A stretch of 64,000 nt of DNA from assembly GCF_016019935.1 (NCBI RefSeq), contig NZ_JAECMT010000005.1:186006-250005 (forward strand). The letters run 5' to 3'. Position numbers and translations under genes: made by a program. This document shows, piece after piece, positions 15,895 to 23,948 of this stretch. The stretch's first letter is position 1, and every line of letters begins with the position of its first letter. The stretch comes from Paenibacillus sp. GSMTC-2017 (GTDB lineage: Bacteria > Bacillota > Bacilli > Paenibacillales > Paenibacillaceae). The notes under the pieces were generated by a model. It saw only the letters and a list, made by a program, of their open reading frames with translations. It had not been told where the DNA came from and did not search any database.

Positions 15895-17772
15895 ATGAAT
15901 AAAGTTAATGAAGTTGATCTGCAAAAGCTTTCGCAATTAGTTTACTTAGACATAGCATCTAGCCAAGGTAAAGGTACGGATCTATCGGACTTATATAAAC
16001 AACAAGGAAAATCTATTACCATAGCCCAACTAACTGAGTACTTTTTATCTAATGAAGAAGGAAAAGCTTTAATCGAAGAACGATTTGGTGAGAAGCTAAA
16101 TGGACAAAATGAGGCAACGTATTGGTTTAATCTGTTAAAGGAAATAAGTGAGAACAAGGAAATGCGAGATTGGCAAATAAAAAATGTTAAGCCGAATACA
16201 GAAAAAGGCTTTTCTGCATTCACGATTCAAACGGATAAAAATGATCCATCAACCCAAATTATCGCATTTCGCGGAAGTGAACCGATGGATAGGCCAGAGC
16301 ACTGGAATGATTGGTCGAACAATTTAAAGACGATGTATCTACTCCAAGCCCCTCAACAAGAAGAAGCAGCAGCATATGTAAATAAGTTGCTTTCAGATAA
16401 TCCAACTATCAAATCACTTTACTTAACGGGACATTCATTAGGTGGAAATCTTGCTCTTTATTCGGGATTCACTCTGTCTGCAGAGGATCAGAAAAAGCTA
16501 GTGTCAGCAACGACATTTAACGCACCAGGATTTAATCGAGATGTGTTAACTACCTATCAACAATCGATTGCAAATTTAAACAATCAAGGGAAATTGACGG
16601 AATATCGGAATGCACAGGATATTGTTCCAGCGTTGTTTCATAATCCATCCGCAGGTGTATATTTGCAATCGACATTTTCAAATACGGATTATTTGGGTAG
16701 CCACTCCTTATTTGCAACTGCGATGAATGAAGATGGCACAGGGTTTCTATTAGATAGCGATCAGAGCTTTAAGTTAATCCCTCAGAAGGTACAACAATTA
16801 ACTCAGGCAGCAGAATCATTACCGTATGATGTAAAGGCAATGTTAGTTGAAGAGATTGACAAGATCAAGACTGAAGGATTTGACCTCGTGAGAGCGATGT
16901 CAGTCTATCAGGAGGTGAAACCTGAGCTAAAGACGCTCATAGATGAGCTGGGTGCAGCAGTTGCAGTTTTTGCATATGAATATGTACGTTATGACTTGCT
17001 AGATATGATTGAAGATAAACTTTTAGATGCAAGAGATACAGGGGTTAATCTCATTAAGGCTGGAGTAGCGAATGGTATGAATTTTTTGGAGACATGGATT
17101 AACGGAGAGATAGAGACGTCTCAGTTGCCATCTAGCTGGAAACAAAATTTGCAATCCACTATTTCGGGTATGTTTACCGGGATGGAGCAAAGATTTAATG
17201 ATTTATTGGATCGTGTTGTGGAATGGCATGAACGAACGGTCAGGAAGTGGATAGATATATGTAAGCAGGCGGTTACTCGGATTGTTTCCGCAGTAAAAGA
17301 TACTGCTACTAGCATCTGGGGTAAAGCGAAAGCGTTTATTGCAGACATGAAAGACTTTGTAGAGAAGAAAGTGGATGACATAGAAGCAGCGGCCTATAAA
17401 GCAGGAACCATGCTCGCCGTTGGTGTTGGAACTGTCCAAAGAGGATCGAAAATACTCGTTACTATGTACAAAATGGAAGAATTAGAGAGGAAGCTGAGGC
17501 GTAAAGAAGAAGCAATACTTACCGTGATCGCGGAGATAATTAAGCGAGCAGACTACTTAACTGAACAAACGAATCGAGGGTATAAGGAGACGAATGTTCA
17601 AACGAAGCTAAGAAATGTAATAGCCGTACGTGACAAATTACGTAAAGAAAGTGTTGTATTAGGAGAACGGATAAAAAAGCTAGCTGATGGGGTTAAGGAA
17701 GCAAATGCTCTGTATAACCAAATGGAAAAGTCGCTTAAGTCAACGATAATGAGATCGTTAACATTCAGATAA
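15895..17772 (+). CDS. Lipase-domain type VII effector (TslA-like), copy 2
   Basis: 625 residues, the same length as copy 1 and almost identical from about residue 53 onward, including GHSLGG, NAQDIVP and GSHSL. The first 52 residues differ at around 40 percent of positions (for example DVLKSDGNFTELSRLY versus DIASSQGKGTDLSDLY). Both triads are intact, so both copies should be active. Silent and replacement differences are spread thinly over the rest, indicating a fairly recent duplication or ongoing gene conversion. Probably co-transcribed with its lipoprotein and with the genes downstream to 21415. Confidence 0.75.
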   Translation: MNKVNEVDLQKLSQLVYLDIASSQGKGTDLSDLYKQQGKSITIAQLTEYFLSNEEGKALIEERFGEKLNGQNEATYWFNLLKEISENKEMRDWQIKNVKPNTEKGFSAFTIQTDKNDPSTQIIAFRGSEPMDRPEHWNDWSNNLKTMYLLQAPQQEEAAAYVNKLLSDNPTIKSLYLTGHSLGGNLALYSGFTLSAEDQKKLVSATTFNAPGFNRDVLTTYQQSIANLNNQGKLTEYRNAQDIVPALFHNPSAGVYLQSTFSNTDYLGSHSLFATAMNEDGTGFLLDSDQSFKLIPQKVQQLTQAAESLPYDVKAMLVEEIDKIKTEGFDLVRAMSVYQEVKPELKTLIDELGAAVAVFAYEYVRYDLLDMIEDKLLDARDTGVNLIKAGVANGMNFLETWINGEIETSQLPSSWKQNLQSTISGMFTGMEQRFNDLLDRVVEWHERTVRKWIDICKQAVTRIVSAVKDTATSIWGKAKAFIADMKDFVEKKVDDIEAAAYKAGTMLAVGVGTVQRGSKILVTMYKMEELERKLRRKEEAILTVIAEIIKRADYLTEQTNRGYKETNVQTKLRNVIAVRDKLRKESVVLGERIKKLADGVKEANALYNQMEKSLKSTIMRSLTFR

Positions 17773-17803
17773 CAACCGAATGAAAGCTGAGGAGAGATGA
17801 AGA

Positions 17804-18619
17804 ATGAAAACAATGGTGAAACGGATTCGACTAAGTATGTTGGTATTAATTGCAGCGACATTGCTACTGACAAGCTTTCAAGTGTATGCGGCATTTCCTT
17901 TGCGAGTTGTAGTAAACAATGAACTGATTTCGTTCCCAGATGCACAGCCATATATCGATAAAAAAGATCGAACAATGGTGCCCGTACGATTTGTAAGTGA
18001 AGCGCTTGGAGCAGAAGTGAAATGGAACGATAAAGAAAAGAAAGTGACGATCACACAAGGGAAAACGAAGGTAGTATTGAAAATTGGAAACAAGTCACTA
18101 GATGTAAACGGTAAAGTGGAGCAAATGGATACGGTAGCGATCAAAAGCAACGAAAGAACGTTTGTACCGGTACGCTTCGTCAGCCAGGCTCTTGGCGCTA
18201 CGATCAAATGGGATGAAGCAGTTACTACGGTTTATATTACGACAGGTGGAAAAGAAGTAAAAGATCCAAAAGGAACTGAGGATGTAGCAGGATTTACTGT
18301 TCCACTCGATATTGATTTATTGGCTGTAGAAGAAAGTTGGGGCGGCGATGGTGAAGCCATGTTCCAAGTGAATTTGCTACGGGCAAATGTGAAGAAACAA
18401 ATTGAGGATCTATCTAGCATCTTGCTACAGAAATGTGATCAATCCACGGTAGATGCTGTTGTTGCACACATATCGAAGAAAAAGAAACGTTTTGATTTCC
18501 TTGAGCACAAATATATCTTCGATGAGCGCAGTAAAAGGTATATCTACATTCTTGAATCAGAAACGGAAGATATAAACATTCTTTATATGGTTGATGGCAT
18601 AAAGTTGGTCAATACATAG
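17804..18619 (+). CDS. Secreted protein with two copper-amine-oxidase N-terminal (stalk) domains
   Basis: 271 residues. Sec signal peptide MKTMVKRIRLSMLVLIAATLLL...VYA, cleaved near AFP. The mature part carries a CuAO-N-like domain: VVVNNELISFPDAQPYI, then DRTMVPVRFVSEALGAEVKW, then a second RTFVPVRFVSQALGATIKW repeat. These domains are common in Paenibacillus cell-surface proteins and are thought to mediate surface or protein binding, not catalysis. The C-terminal 110 residues are unassigned. ATG 17804 follows GAGGAGAG. It lies 31 bp after lipase copy 2 and 18 bp before the next gene, so it likely belongs to the same transcript and acts outside the cell. Confidence 0.85.
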   Translation: MKTMVKRIRLSMLVLIAATLLLTSFQVYAAFPLRVVVNNELISFPDAQPYIDKKDRTMVPVRFVSEALGAEVKWNDKEKKVTITQGKTKVVLKIGNKSLDVNGKVEQMDTVAIKSNERTFVPVRFVSQALGATIKWDEAVTTVYITTGGKEVKDPKGTEDVAGFTVPLDIDLLAVEESWGGDGEAMFQVNLLRANVKKQIEDLSSILLQKCDQSTVDAVVAHISKKKKRFDFLEHKYIFDERSKRYIYILESETEDINILYMVDGIKLVNT

Positions 18620-18637
18620 AATTTGGGGGAGTATTGC

Positions 18638-21415
18638 TTGAAACGCTTACTGACGATTTTATTAGTAATTCTTATCCTTACACAAGTTGCGCCTTACGGA
18701 CCAGTTGAAGCAAATGCTAGTGAAATAAAGACTGCTGAGCAATCGATCGAGCTAGCCAATCAATACATGCAGGATCACATGGATTATGAGGGTGATTTTT
18801 TTGAAATTCAATCGTCCAAGGGAGAATCCCTTCAAAAATCACTTGCTATAAGCGGGAATGAAGCCTTTCACAATCTCCCCATATTTGTTTATGGAGACGC
18901 ATTGGCTGGAGCTGAAGAAGGTACTAAATATGGTAATGACACCCGAGTAAAGGATAGCACTGGGCAACTTAGAGCACTTGGATTTACTTTTTTAGACGAG
19001 CCTTATGCGAATCCCCTCTTTAATATTGATGATGTTACCTATGTTCGTCGATGGATTAAGGAACCGTGGGTATTACCTACGGCTTCTAAGCCGGATATAA
19101 AAAAAGATCTCTTACCAGATAATCCAAATGACACTCACACCTATCAATGGCTGAAGTATGAGCCTGGACAATTTGCAACCTCATATAGTGTTCTGAACCA
19201 ATGGGTCAAATCTAGTGTGTTTCTACCACAAAACATAAAAAAAATGACCGGCGATCGCAAATATTTCAACAAAACAATCGAAGGTGTGCCAGCAGTTCTA
19301 TCGGAAAATCCGGAAGACTATATTTATATGCTTCAGCCACCAACCTATCATTCATGGGGAGTAGGAATTGCCTTCTATTATTATGGCGGTAACGGCCCTG
19401 ATAATATGGAGAAGCCTAACCATTATTTGTATTATGAGTATTTCCGTTACAAACCCTTCTCTTTATTAGCTAATGATTTGTCAGCGAACTTCGAAGCGTT
19501 GCCCGCGAGCGCCAATGCAGGTGATGAAGTTCAAGTAAGCGTCAGGCTAAAATCAACATTTAGTGGAGAAACGCCAACAGATTATGGATGGGACATTAAA
19601 GCAAAGAACGGAGCATCTTTGCCGATCACTTTTTCGGGTCATGAAAATAAACTTTCTGGGGATGTCATGTTTCCAGCAGATAAGGGGGAGCTGTTGCTCC
19701 GAGCCAGGTTTGTTATGCCAGCAAGTGATGTCACTGTTAAGTTTACGATGAATAAAAACAAAAATGCACCGAAAGAACTCACGTATGATAACAACAATCT
19801 TAGCGGGACAATTAAATATATGTCACCCCCGCCTCCCGTCCAGACAGATAAAGAGCTGGGGTATAATATTTTATCCAAGGAAATGAGGATGGGTTTGAAA
19901 GGAGGTGGGTCATTCACCGCGACGTTGCCAAATAATTCAAGTTGGATATGGACGGGAAATGCAACAGGAAAACTTAATGTAGTGAATGGGCAACCCGACT
20001 TATTTCATAACTTTAAAGAATGGAATAACCCTGCTGTAGACGAGGCTAACACGGTTATTGTCAGGCAACCTGAAGTTAGTATGAAATTGCTGAGGACAGA
20101 TTTCGACGATGATCCTGTAGGCGGTAAATGGTCGGATTGGCCAACACCCAAAAATCCTAAAGTTAAAACAGGAAATATTTATTCTGAAGGTACAGTTAAC
20201 CGACCTTATAAGATAGAACATGTGAGCTGTGAATGGGTTAAGATTGGCAAAGATAAAGAAGAACGAAGATGTTACACCTATTATTCCTACGGTGGAACCT
20301 CTGCAGTATTCCCTAGTCAAACCGATAGTTTGAAAATTGGTGTCCGAATCTATAACGGTAGGGAGGATATGCCTGCGCTCTCTTATTTGAATAAGATAGA
20401 TCAAAATAACTCAAGTGCATTCCGTAAATCGCTGTACTGGAAAAATGAACCTTATGCCTACAATACAGTACGCTGGATGGCACATGAAGATGAGAATGGA
20501 AGTTTGTATGATTGGACGCCAGTTAATGGACAATACGAGCGGGAGTTTACTCATCAGGCAAAAGGGGAAGTTGAATGGGAAGTCAAACAGTCGCAAGCAG
20601 GTGCATATCAGAGAAGCCGCGATGCTGCCAAGAAGAAGCAAAACGTACAAGGCGATTATGACCTAGCGGTGTTTGCATCGGACAAAGAATTACAGAAGCA
20701 TGATTATCCAATTAAATCCGGTTATTATTTCAATCCTATAGGACAATATTCGTTCACCATAGAGACGGAGATGTATAAGCAAACAACAGGAAAAACAAAG
20801 GATCATCAGGATTTGGTCGACAAGATTATTGATTCGTTCAGCTATGAAAGTAACCTCATCTACATTAATAACAACAAGGAAGCGGTAAATATCCGCAATG
20901 GAAGTCTTAGCAAGCGTAACAATGTCCCAGTACCTGCATATGCGAAGTTGACGAGAAACAATCCAACAGGCGTAAATGGGTTGAAATTGCTAGATGTGAA
21001 AGAGAATTATAACAAGGATGAAGATGAAATCCCTTATACGCAAGAACAGAATGGAACGATGCATGCGAATTGGAAAAACATTTTGGAGGGCTATACTGAA
21101 TCCAAAACGCTGAACAGCTACGATGATTTTAAGTACCGGGAATTCGTTAAGAATGGACAAGCTAAGATGTACAAGATCAAAGAATCAACGACCGTTACGA
21201 TCACAGTAGGAGCTCCAGAAGGGCAAAAGCTCTACACCCATGCGCATATGCCAGATGGTACCTATAACGTTAGGGTAACCATTGGCGATGTGAACGTGAG
21301 AGGAATGCCTTATGCTTACAAAATACTACCAAACCTTGAAGGCATTGATCTAGGTAACTCCAATAATCTAGAAATAACGGTAAGAGGCTCAATGTATGAC
21401 GATTTGAATAGTTAA
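18638..21415 (+). CDS. Large secreted protein of unknown function
   Basis: About 925 residues. TTG 18638 is chosen because GGGGGAG is 6 bases upstream; it gives a signal peptide KRLLTILLVILILTQVAPYGPVEANA. The body is rich in Tyr, Trp, Asn and Pro and looks beta-rich; a segment around residues 280-375 (VQVSVRLKSTF...LLLRARFVMPASDVTVKFTMN) resembles an Ig-like/CARDB-type fold. A conserved-looking CEWVKIGKDKEERRC pair of cysteines could form a disulfide. No enzyme motif is recognised. Comparable large secreted proteins (DUF5704-like) occur in Paenibacillus, but this assignment is not certain. Being the last gene before a terminator in the cargo region, it may be a surface or external component of the secretion locus. 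Confidence 0.6.
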   Translation: MKRLLTILLVILILTQVAPYGPVEANASEIKTAEQSIELANQYMQDHMDYEGDFFEIQSSKGESLQKSLAISGNEAFHNLPIFVYGDALAGAEEGTKYGNDTRVKDSTGQLRALGFTFLDEPYANPLFNIDDVTYVRRWIKEPWVLPTASKPDIKKDLLPDNPNDTHTYQWLKYEPGQFATSYSVLNQWVKSSVFLPQNIKKMTGDRKYFNKTIEGVPAVLSENPEDYIYMLQPPTYHSWGVGIAFYYYGGNGPDNMEKPNHYLYYEYFRYKPFSLLANDLSANFEALPASANAGDEVQVSVRLKSTFSGETPTDYGWDIKAKNGASLPITFSGHENKLSGDVMFPADKGELLLRARFVMPASDVTVKFTMNKNKNAPKELTYDNNNLSGTIKYMSPPPPVQTDKELGYNILSKEMRMGLKGGGSFTATLPNNSSWIWTGNATGKLNVVNGQPDLFHNFKEWNNPAVDEANTVIVRQPEVSMKLLRTDFDDDPVGGKWSDWPTPKNPKVKTGNIYSEGTVNRPYKIEHVSCEWVKIGKDKEERRCYTYYSYGGTSAVFPSQTDSLKIGVRIYNGREDMPALSYLNKIDQNNSSAFRKSLYWKNEPYAYNTVRWMAHEDENGSLYDWTPVNGQYEREFTHQAKGEVEWEVKQSQAGAYQRSRDAAKKKQNVQGDYDLAVFASDKELQKHDYPIKSGYYFNPIGQYSFTIETEMYKQTTGKTKDHQDLVDKIIDSFSYESNLIYINNNKEAVNIRNGSLSKRNNVPVPAYAKLTRNNPTGVNGLKLLDVKENYNKDEDEIPYTQEQNGTMHANWKNILEGYTESKTLNSYDDFKYREFVKNGQAKMYKIKESTTVTITVGAPEGQKLYTHAHMPDGTYNVRVTIGDVNVRGMPYAYKILPNLEGIDLGNSNNLEITVRGSMYDDLNS

Positions 21416-21420
21416 CAGGT

Positions 21421-21456
21421 GCACCCCACGTAGATGATTATGTGGGGTGTTTCTTT
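21421..21456 (+). terminator. Rho-independent terminator after the cargo operon
   Basis: GCACCCCAC (21421-21429) pairs with GTGGGGTGT (21442-21450; one G-T pair at the base) across a 12-base loop and is followed by TTCTTT. It starts 6 bp after the stop of the large secreted protein. Confidence 0.85.
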
Positions 21457-21482
21457 AGAGAATGGTGTAAGGGGTTAGCAAA

Positions 21483-21677
21483 ATGAAAAATGCCGTATGA
21501 AAAGCAAATATCGGGACTATATTATTATCGCTTTTAACGTTAATAGGCTGTGGATCTGAGCCTAAAGATAACAAGTATGATAAAGCTACGGCAAGGATAC
21601 TTGAGGCACTTGAGGAGAAAAATGGAGAAGAGTTCGAGATGGATATGATTGGCCTCCAATACCAGCAATCATTATAA
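21483..21677 (+). pseudogene. Decayed third copy of the immunity lipoprotein gene
   Basis: With a ribosome site (AAGGGG) and ATG at 21483, the frame reads MKNAV, then TGA at 21498, then continues as the lipoprotein: ...LLTLIGCGSEPKDNKYDKATARILEALEEKNGEEFEMDMIG. This matches copies 1 and 2 (IGCGSEPKENKYDKASARILEALEEKYGEKFEMDKIG) almost exactly. Similarity stops abruptly at about 21653, where unrelated minus-strand sequence begins. It thus has a nonsense codon in the signal peptide and a 3' truncation, and no lipase follows. Confidence 0.85.
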
Positions 21678-21879
21678 AAGCACCTGCTAATTGCGGTTTT
21701 CTTTTTGAAATGGAAGCCCCAATTATTCCTAAAATACTCAATAATAGAACCACAAATGCATAATCGATAAGCTTGCTTGCGCTCGCGATTCTCAGATTTT
21801 ACCCAATATCTCCAAGAAGTAATGCAAAAAACGCCGTTATTATCCCGAAAATTCCTGCGAGCAACCCCATTATAAACAT
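21651..21879 (-). pseudogene. Fragment of a small membrane-protein gene (DUF4064-like)
   Basis: Reading the minus strand from ATG at 21879 (AAGGAG upstream) gives MFIMGLLAGIFGIITAFFALLLGDIG, a TAA stop, then in the same frame SASKLIDYAFVVLLLSILGIIGASI..., PQLAGAFIMIAGIGG. Three to four glycine-rich hydrophobic helices with 'GI.GI' spacing resemble DUF4064-type membrane proteins. The frame has an internal stop and is cut off at the junction with the lipoprotein fragment near 21651, so it is a broken gene. Confidence 0.6.
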
Positions 21880-21970
21880 ATCAATCCAACTCCTTAATAG
21901 GTAACAGTAATGAACTGGGCATTAATACCCATAGTCTACTATATAATCCTAAAGTTGCATATAGTGCTGA

Positions 21971-22087
21971 TTGGTTAGCAAGATCAAAAGTTTTTCTAGT
22001 GGTAAACTAGGGAAAAATAAAATAGTGGGTTCAGATTACATTTCACTACCAGGAGATAAAGCGACAATTATTGATATAAATAAGTAA
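21971..22087 (+). pseudogene. Possible C-terminal remnant of a toxin-like gene
   Basis: An open frame with no start codon, bounded upstream by TGA at 21968, encodes about 38 residues ending GKNKIVGSDYISLPGDKATIIDINK and a TAA at 22085. The preceding bases in another frame read NTHSLLYNPKVAYSADWLARSKVF, as if a frameshift separated two parts of one protein. The stop is 13 bp before the next gene, the spacing expected for the tail of an effector followed by its immunity gene. The identity of the parent protein is not recognised. Confidence 0.35.
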
Positions 22088-22100
22088 TGGGGGAGTTCAA

Positions 22101-22457
22101 TTGGAAAAAGGGATTTCAGTTTCAAATCTCATGGAACTTTATTTAGAAACTATCCAGAGCTGTGGAACTTATTTGCTACACGAAGAACGAGAGATTATTG
22201 AATATCAAATTTTTGAGGAGTTTGATATTGGAGTATTTTCATTTTTACATGAAGATAATTTAACAATATTAAGAGAAGCGAAATTAATAAATGATACAAT
22301 TATGGCGAGTAGTTTAATTCTAAGAAATAAGGTTATTAAGTTACAATGTGGTGATAAATGGAATGTTGACGGAGTAAGAAACTCTTCTGAGTGGAGAGAA
22401 GTATTAGAACTAACAGATGAAATAAAAGTAATGTTAGAGTTAAAAACGCGTTCATAA
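22101..22457 (+). CDS. Small acidic protein of unknown function, possible orphan immunity protein
   Basis: 118 residues, TTG start with GGGGGAG about 5 bases upstream. Acidic, cytosolic, mixed helix/strand, no signal, membrane segment or recognised motif; it contains ...DIGVFSFLHEDNLTILREAKLINDTIM and KWNVDGVRNSSEWREVLEL. Its size and place directly after what looks like the tail of a degraded effector gene suggest an immunity protein left behind, but this is inference only. Codon use is more AT-rich than in neighbouring operons, consistent with acquired DNA. Confidence 0.55.
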   Translation: MEKGISVSNLMELYLETIQSCGTYLLHEEREIIEYQIFEEFDIGVFSFLHEDNLTILREAKLINDTIMASSLILRNKVIKLQCGDKWNVDGVRNSSEWREVLELTDEIKVMLELKTRS

Positions 22458-22494
22458 ATTTCAAAAAAAATTTCAACACAGAGGAGATAGTCAA

Positions 22495-22770
22495 GTGTTT
22501 AATAACGACTTCGTCTCTATTGATCCTGAAGATGACGTGATAGATTCAAAAGAAAAGTATGTCCGAAAACTAGCGGAGCTCGAAAAAGCATTAAGCAATT
22601 GGAATAGTAAGCTAGTGGATTATATGTGGGTAATCGAAGCTGCCGAGCGTAGGGGGGATACAGAATCTGTAAAAAAATTAGATGAAGAATATCCCGACAT
22701 GCTTCAAAAGGCAATGGATACTCAAAAAGTTCTAGAGGCATTCAAAGCAAAATATATTGAGTATTCATAG
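22495..22770 (+). CDS. Small helical protein of unknown function
   Basis: 91 residues from GTG with GAGGAG 8 bases upstream. Predicted almost wholly helical and charged (KYVRKLAELEKALSNWNSKLVDYMWVIEAAERRGD...AFKAKYIEYS). No WxG motif, so it is not a typical WXG100 protein, though a helical-hairpin accessory to an effector would fit its shape. It lies 38 bp after the preceding gene and before a strong terminator. Function not recognised. Confidence 0.55.
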   Translation: MFNNDFVSIDPEDDVIDSKEKYVRKLAELEKALSNWNSKLVDYMWVIEAAERRGDTESVKKLDEEYPDMLQKAMDTQKVLEAFKAKYIEYS

Positions 22771-22805
22771 AAACTAAGAAAACAACAGCAACATACAAAA
22801 GCTTT

Positions 22806-22860
22806 GACTGAATCTCTACTTGTTAGTTCATATCTAACAAGTAGAGATTCAGTCCTTTTT
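22806..22860. terminator. Strong bidirectional terminator between convergent genes
   Basis: Perfect 21-bp inverted repeat: 22806-22826 pairs with 22834-22854 across a 7-base loop, followed by CTTTTTATC on the + strand and preceded by an AAAGCTTT stretch that gives a short T-tract on the minus strand. It separates the + strand small genes from the minus-strand transporter. Confidence 0.9.
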
Positions 22861-22901
22861 ATCTTCAACATGGAATCATAACGAATATTTTCAAGCCTCA
22901 T

Positions 22902-23798
22902 TCACCTCTTCCTTATCACCATCTTCAATGCACTTACATTTACAAGAACAGTTCCAGTAAGGATCGTGATTACACCAATCATTGTGACCCAAGTTACAGA
23001 CTCATGATAGAAGAGTATACCTATTCCAACTGCAATCGGAGGGGAAACATAGAGCCAGGTAGCAGGGAAGATAGGATTTGTTTTGGATACGAGCCAGTAA
23101 AATAAGGTGTGCCCAATCATAGAACCGATTACGATTAAGTAAATCAGTGAACCTGCGCTCTGGAATGAAAGCAGGTAATCAAGATGAACGTCCTCGGTGA
23201 ACAGGGATAGAATGAGCAATATAGCTCCGCCGTACATCATTTGTGCTGCATTCATTGCGATTGGTGAAATTTCGGACATGCTGTTCATTGCTTTTTTGGA
23301 ATAGATAGCTCCTGCTGCATAACAGCATTTCCCGATCAGTATGGCGATGCAGCCTATAATCCACAGTGCTGTTACATCAGCTGACTGACTAGGAAGAACG
23401 AGCAGCAACACACCGATAAAGCCGATGATTACACCGAATAACGAGTGAAGGGGAGCTTTTTGACGCAGAAAAATCGTTTGCAACAGTAGAATCATGATAG
23501 GTCCTGTAGACGATAACACTGCAGCAAGCCCAGAAGATACATATTGTTCAGCCCAGTACAGAGTGGAGAAGGTTCCGAACGTTAACGTTGCCCCAGTAAA
23601 TAACATTTCTTTGCGTAACAGAAGGGAAAAGCTTGCTTTCCGTCTCCATACCATCCATAAGAAGAGAATAGCACCAGCGAGAAAAAATCGCAGCCCTGCT
23701 GAGAAGAAAGGGGGCGCACCGGCGTCTACCCCGACTTTGATTGCCAGAAAGGTTGTACCAAATATTAAACAGATAAGTACATAAGCCAAAAGAATCAT
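22902..23798 (-). CDS. EamA/DMT-family transporter
   Basis: About 298 residues with ten predicted membrane helices arranged as two EamA repeats; the second begins near LWIIGCIAILIGKCCYAAGAIYSKKA. Members export metabolites or amino acids; the substrate here is unknown. ATG 23798 is preferred (GGGGA 7 bases upstream) over more distal in-frame ATGs at 23804 and 23846. Divergent from a MocR-type regulator across about 150 bp, an arrangement in which the regulator usually controls the transporter. Confidence 0.88.
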   Translation of the reverse strand: MILLAYVLICLIFGTTFLAIKVGVDAGAPPFFSAGLRFFLAGAILFLWMVWRRKASFSLLLRKEMLFTGATLTFGTFSTLYWAEQYVSSGLAAVLSSTGPIMILLLQTIFLRQKAPLHSLFGVIIGFIGVLLLVLPSQSADVTALWIIGCIAILIGKCCYAAGAIYSKKAMNSMSEISPIAMNAAQMMYGGAILLILSLFTEDVHLDYLLSFQSAGSLIYLIVIGSMIGHTLFYWLVSKTNPIFPATWLYVSPPIAVGIGILFYHESVTWVTMIGVITILTGTVLVNVSALKMVIRKR

Positions 23799-23859
23799 CG
23801 TCATTTCCCCTTTGTTCATAGTGCGTAAATGTATGTCGTTAATCATAAAGGTAGAGTGA

Positions 23860-23889
23860 CAGAACAGATTCTATCGAACAGAACAGATT
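23860..23889. promoter_or_regulatory. Direct repeats CAGAACAGATT x2, likely MocR operator
   Basis: The 11-mer CAGAACAGATT occurs at 23860-23870 and again at 23879-23889, start to start 19 bp, in the intergenic region between the divergent transporter and regulator genes. Tandem direct repeats about two helical turns apart are typical of MocR/GntR-aminotransferase regulators. No other copy was noticed nearby. Confidence 0.55.
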
Positions 23890-23948
23890 TGAAATGTTAT
23901 CGTGTACAATTATGAGAATAGCTTTTCTCGGAGAGGTGATGTGGACAT

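Larger units (their letters stand above)
12251..17772 (+). repeat. Tandem duplication, about 2.78-kb unit (lipoprotein + lipase)
   Basis: Two head-to-tail copies: unit 1 about 12251-14993 and unit 2 about 15031-17772. Matching landmarks are 2779-2784 bases apart (lipase starts 13116/15895, lipase stops 14993/17772, lipoprotein ATGs 12268/15052). High identity is interrupted only by a divergent block at roughly 12736-13258 and 15520-16037. Confidence 0.9.

Noticed and set aside
12251..17772. Assembly artefact as the explanation for the tandem lipoprotein/lipase units
   Set aside because: The copies differ throughout by scattered substitutions and have a strongly divergent central block, so they are two real loci.
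23494..23784. + strand frame inside the EamA transporter gene
   Set aside because: Antisense of a well-recognised ten-helix transporter, with no upstream ribosome site.
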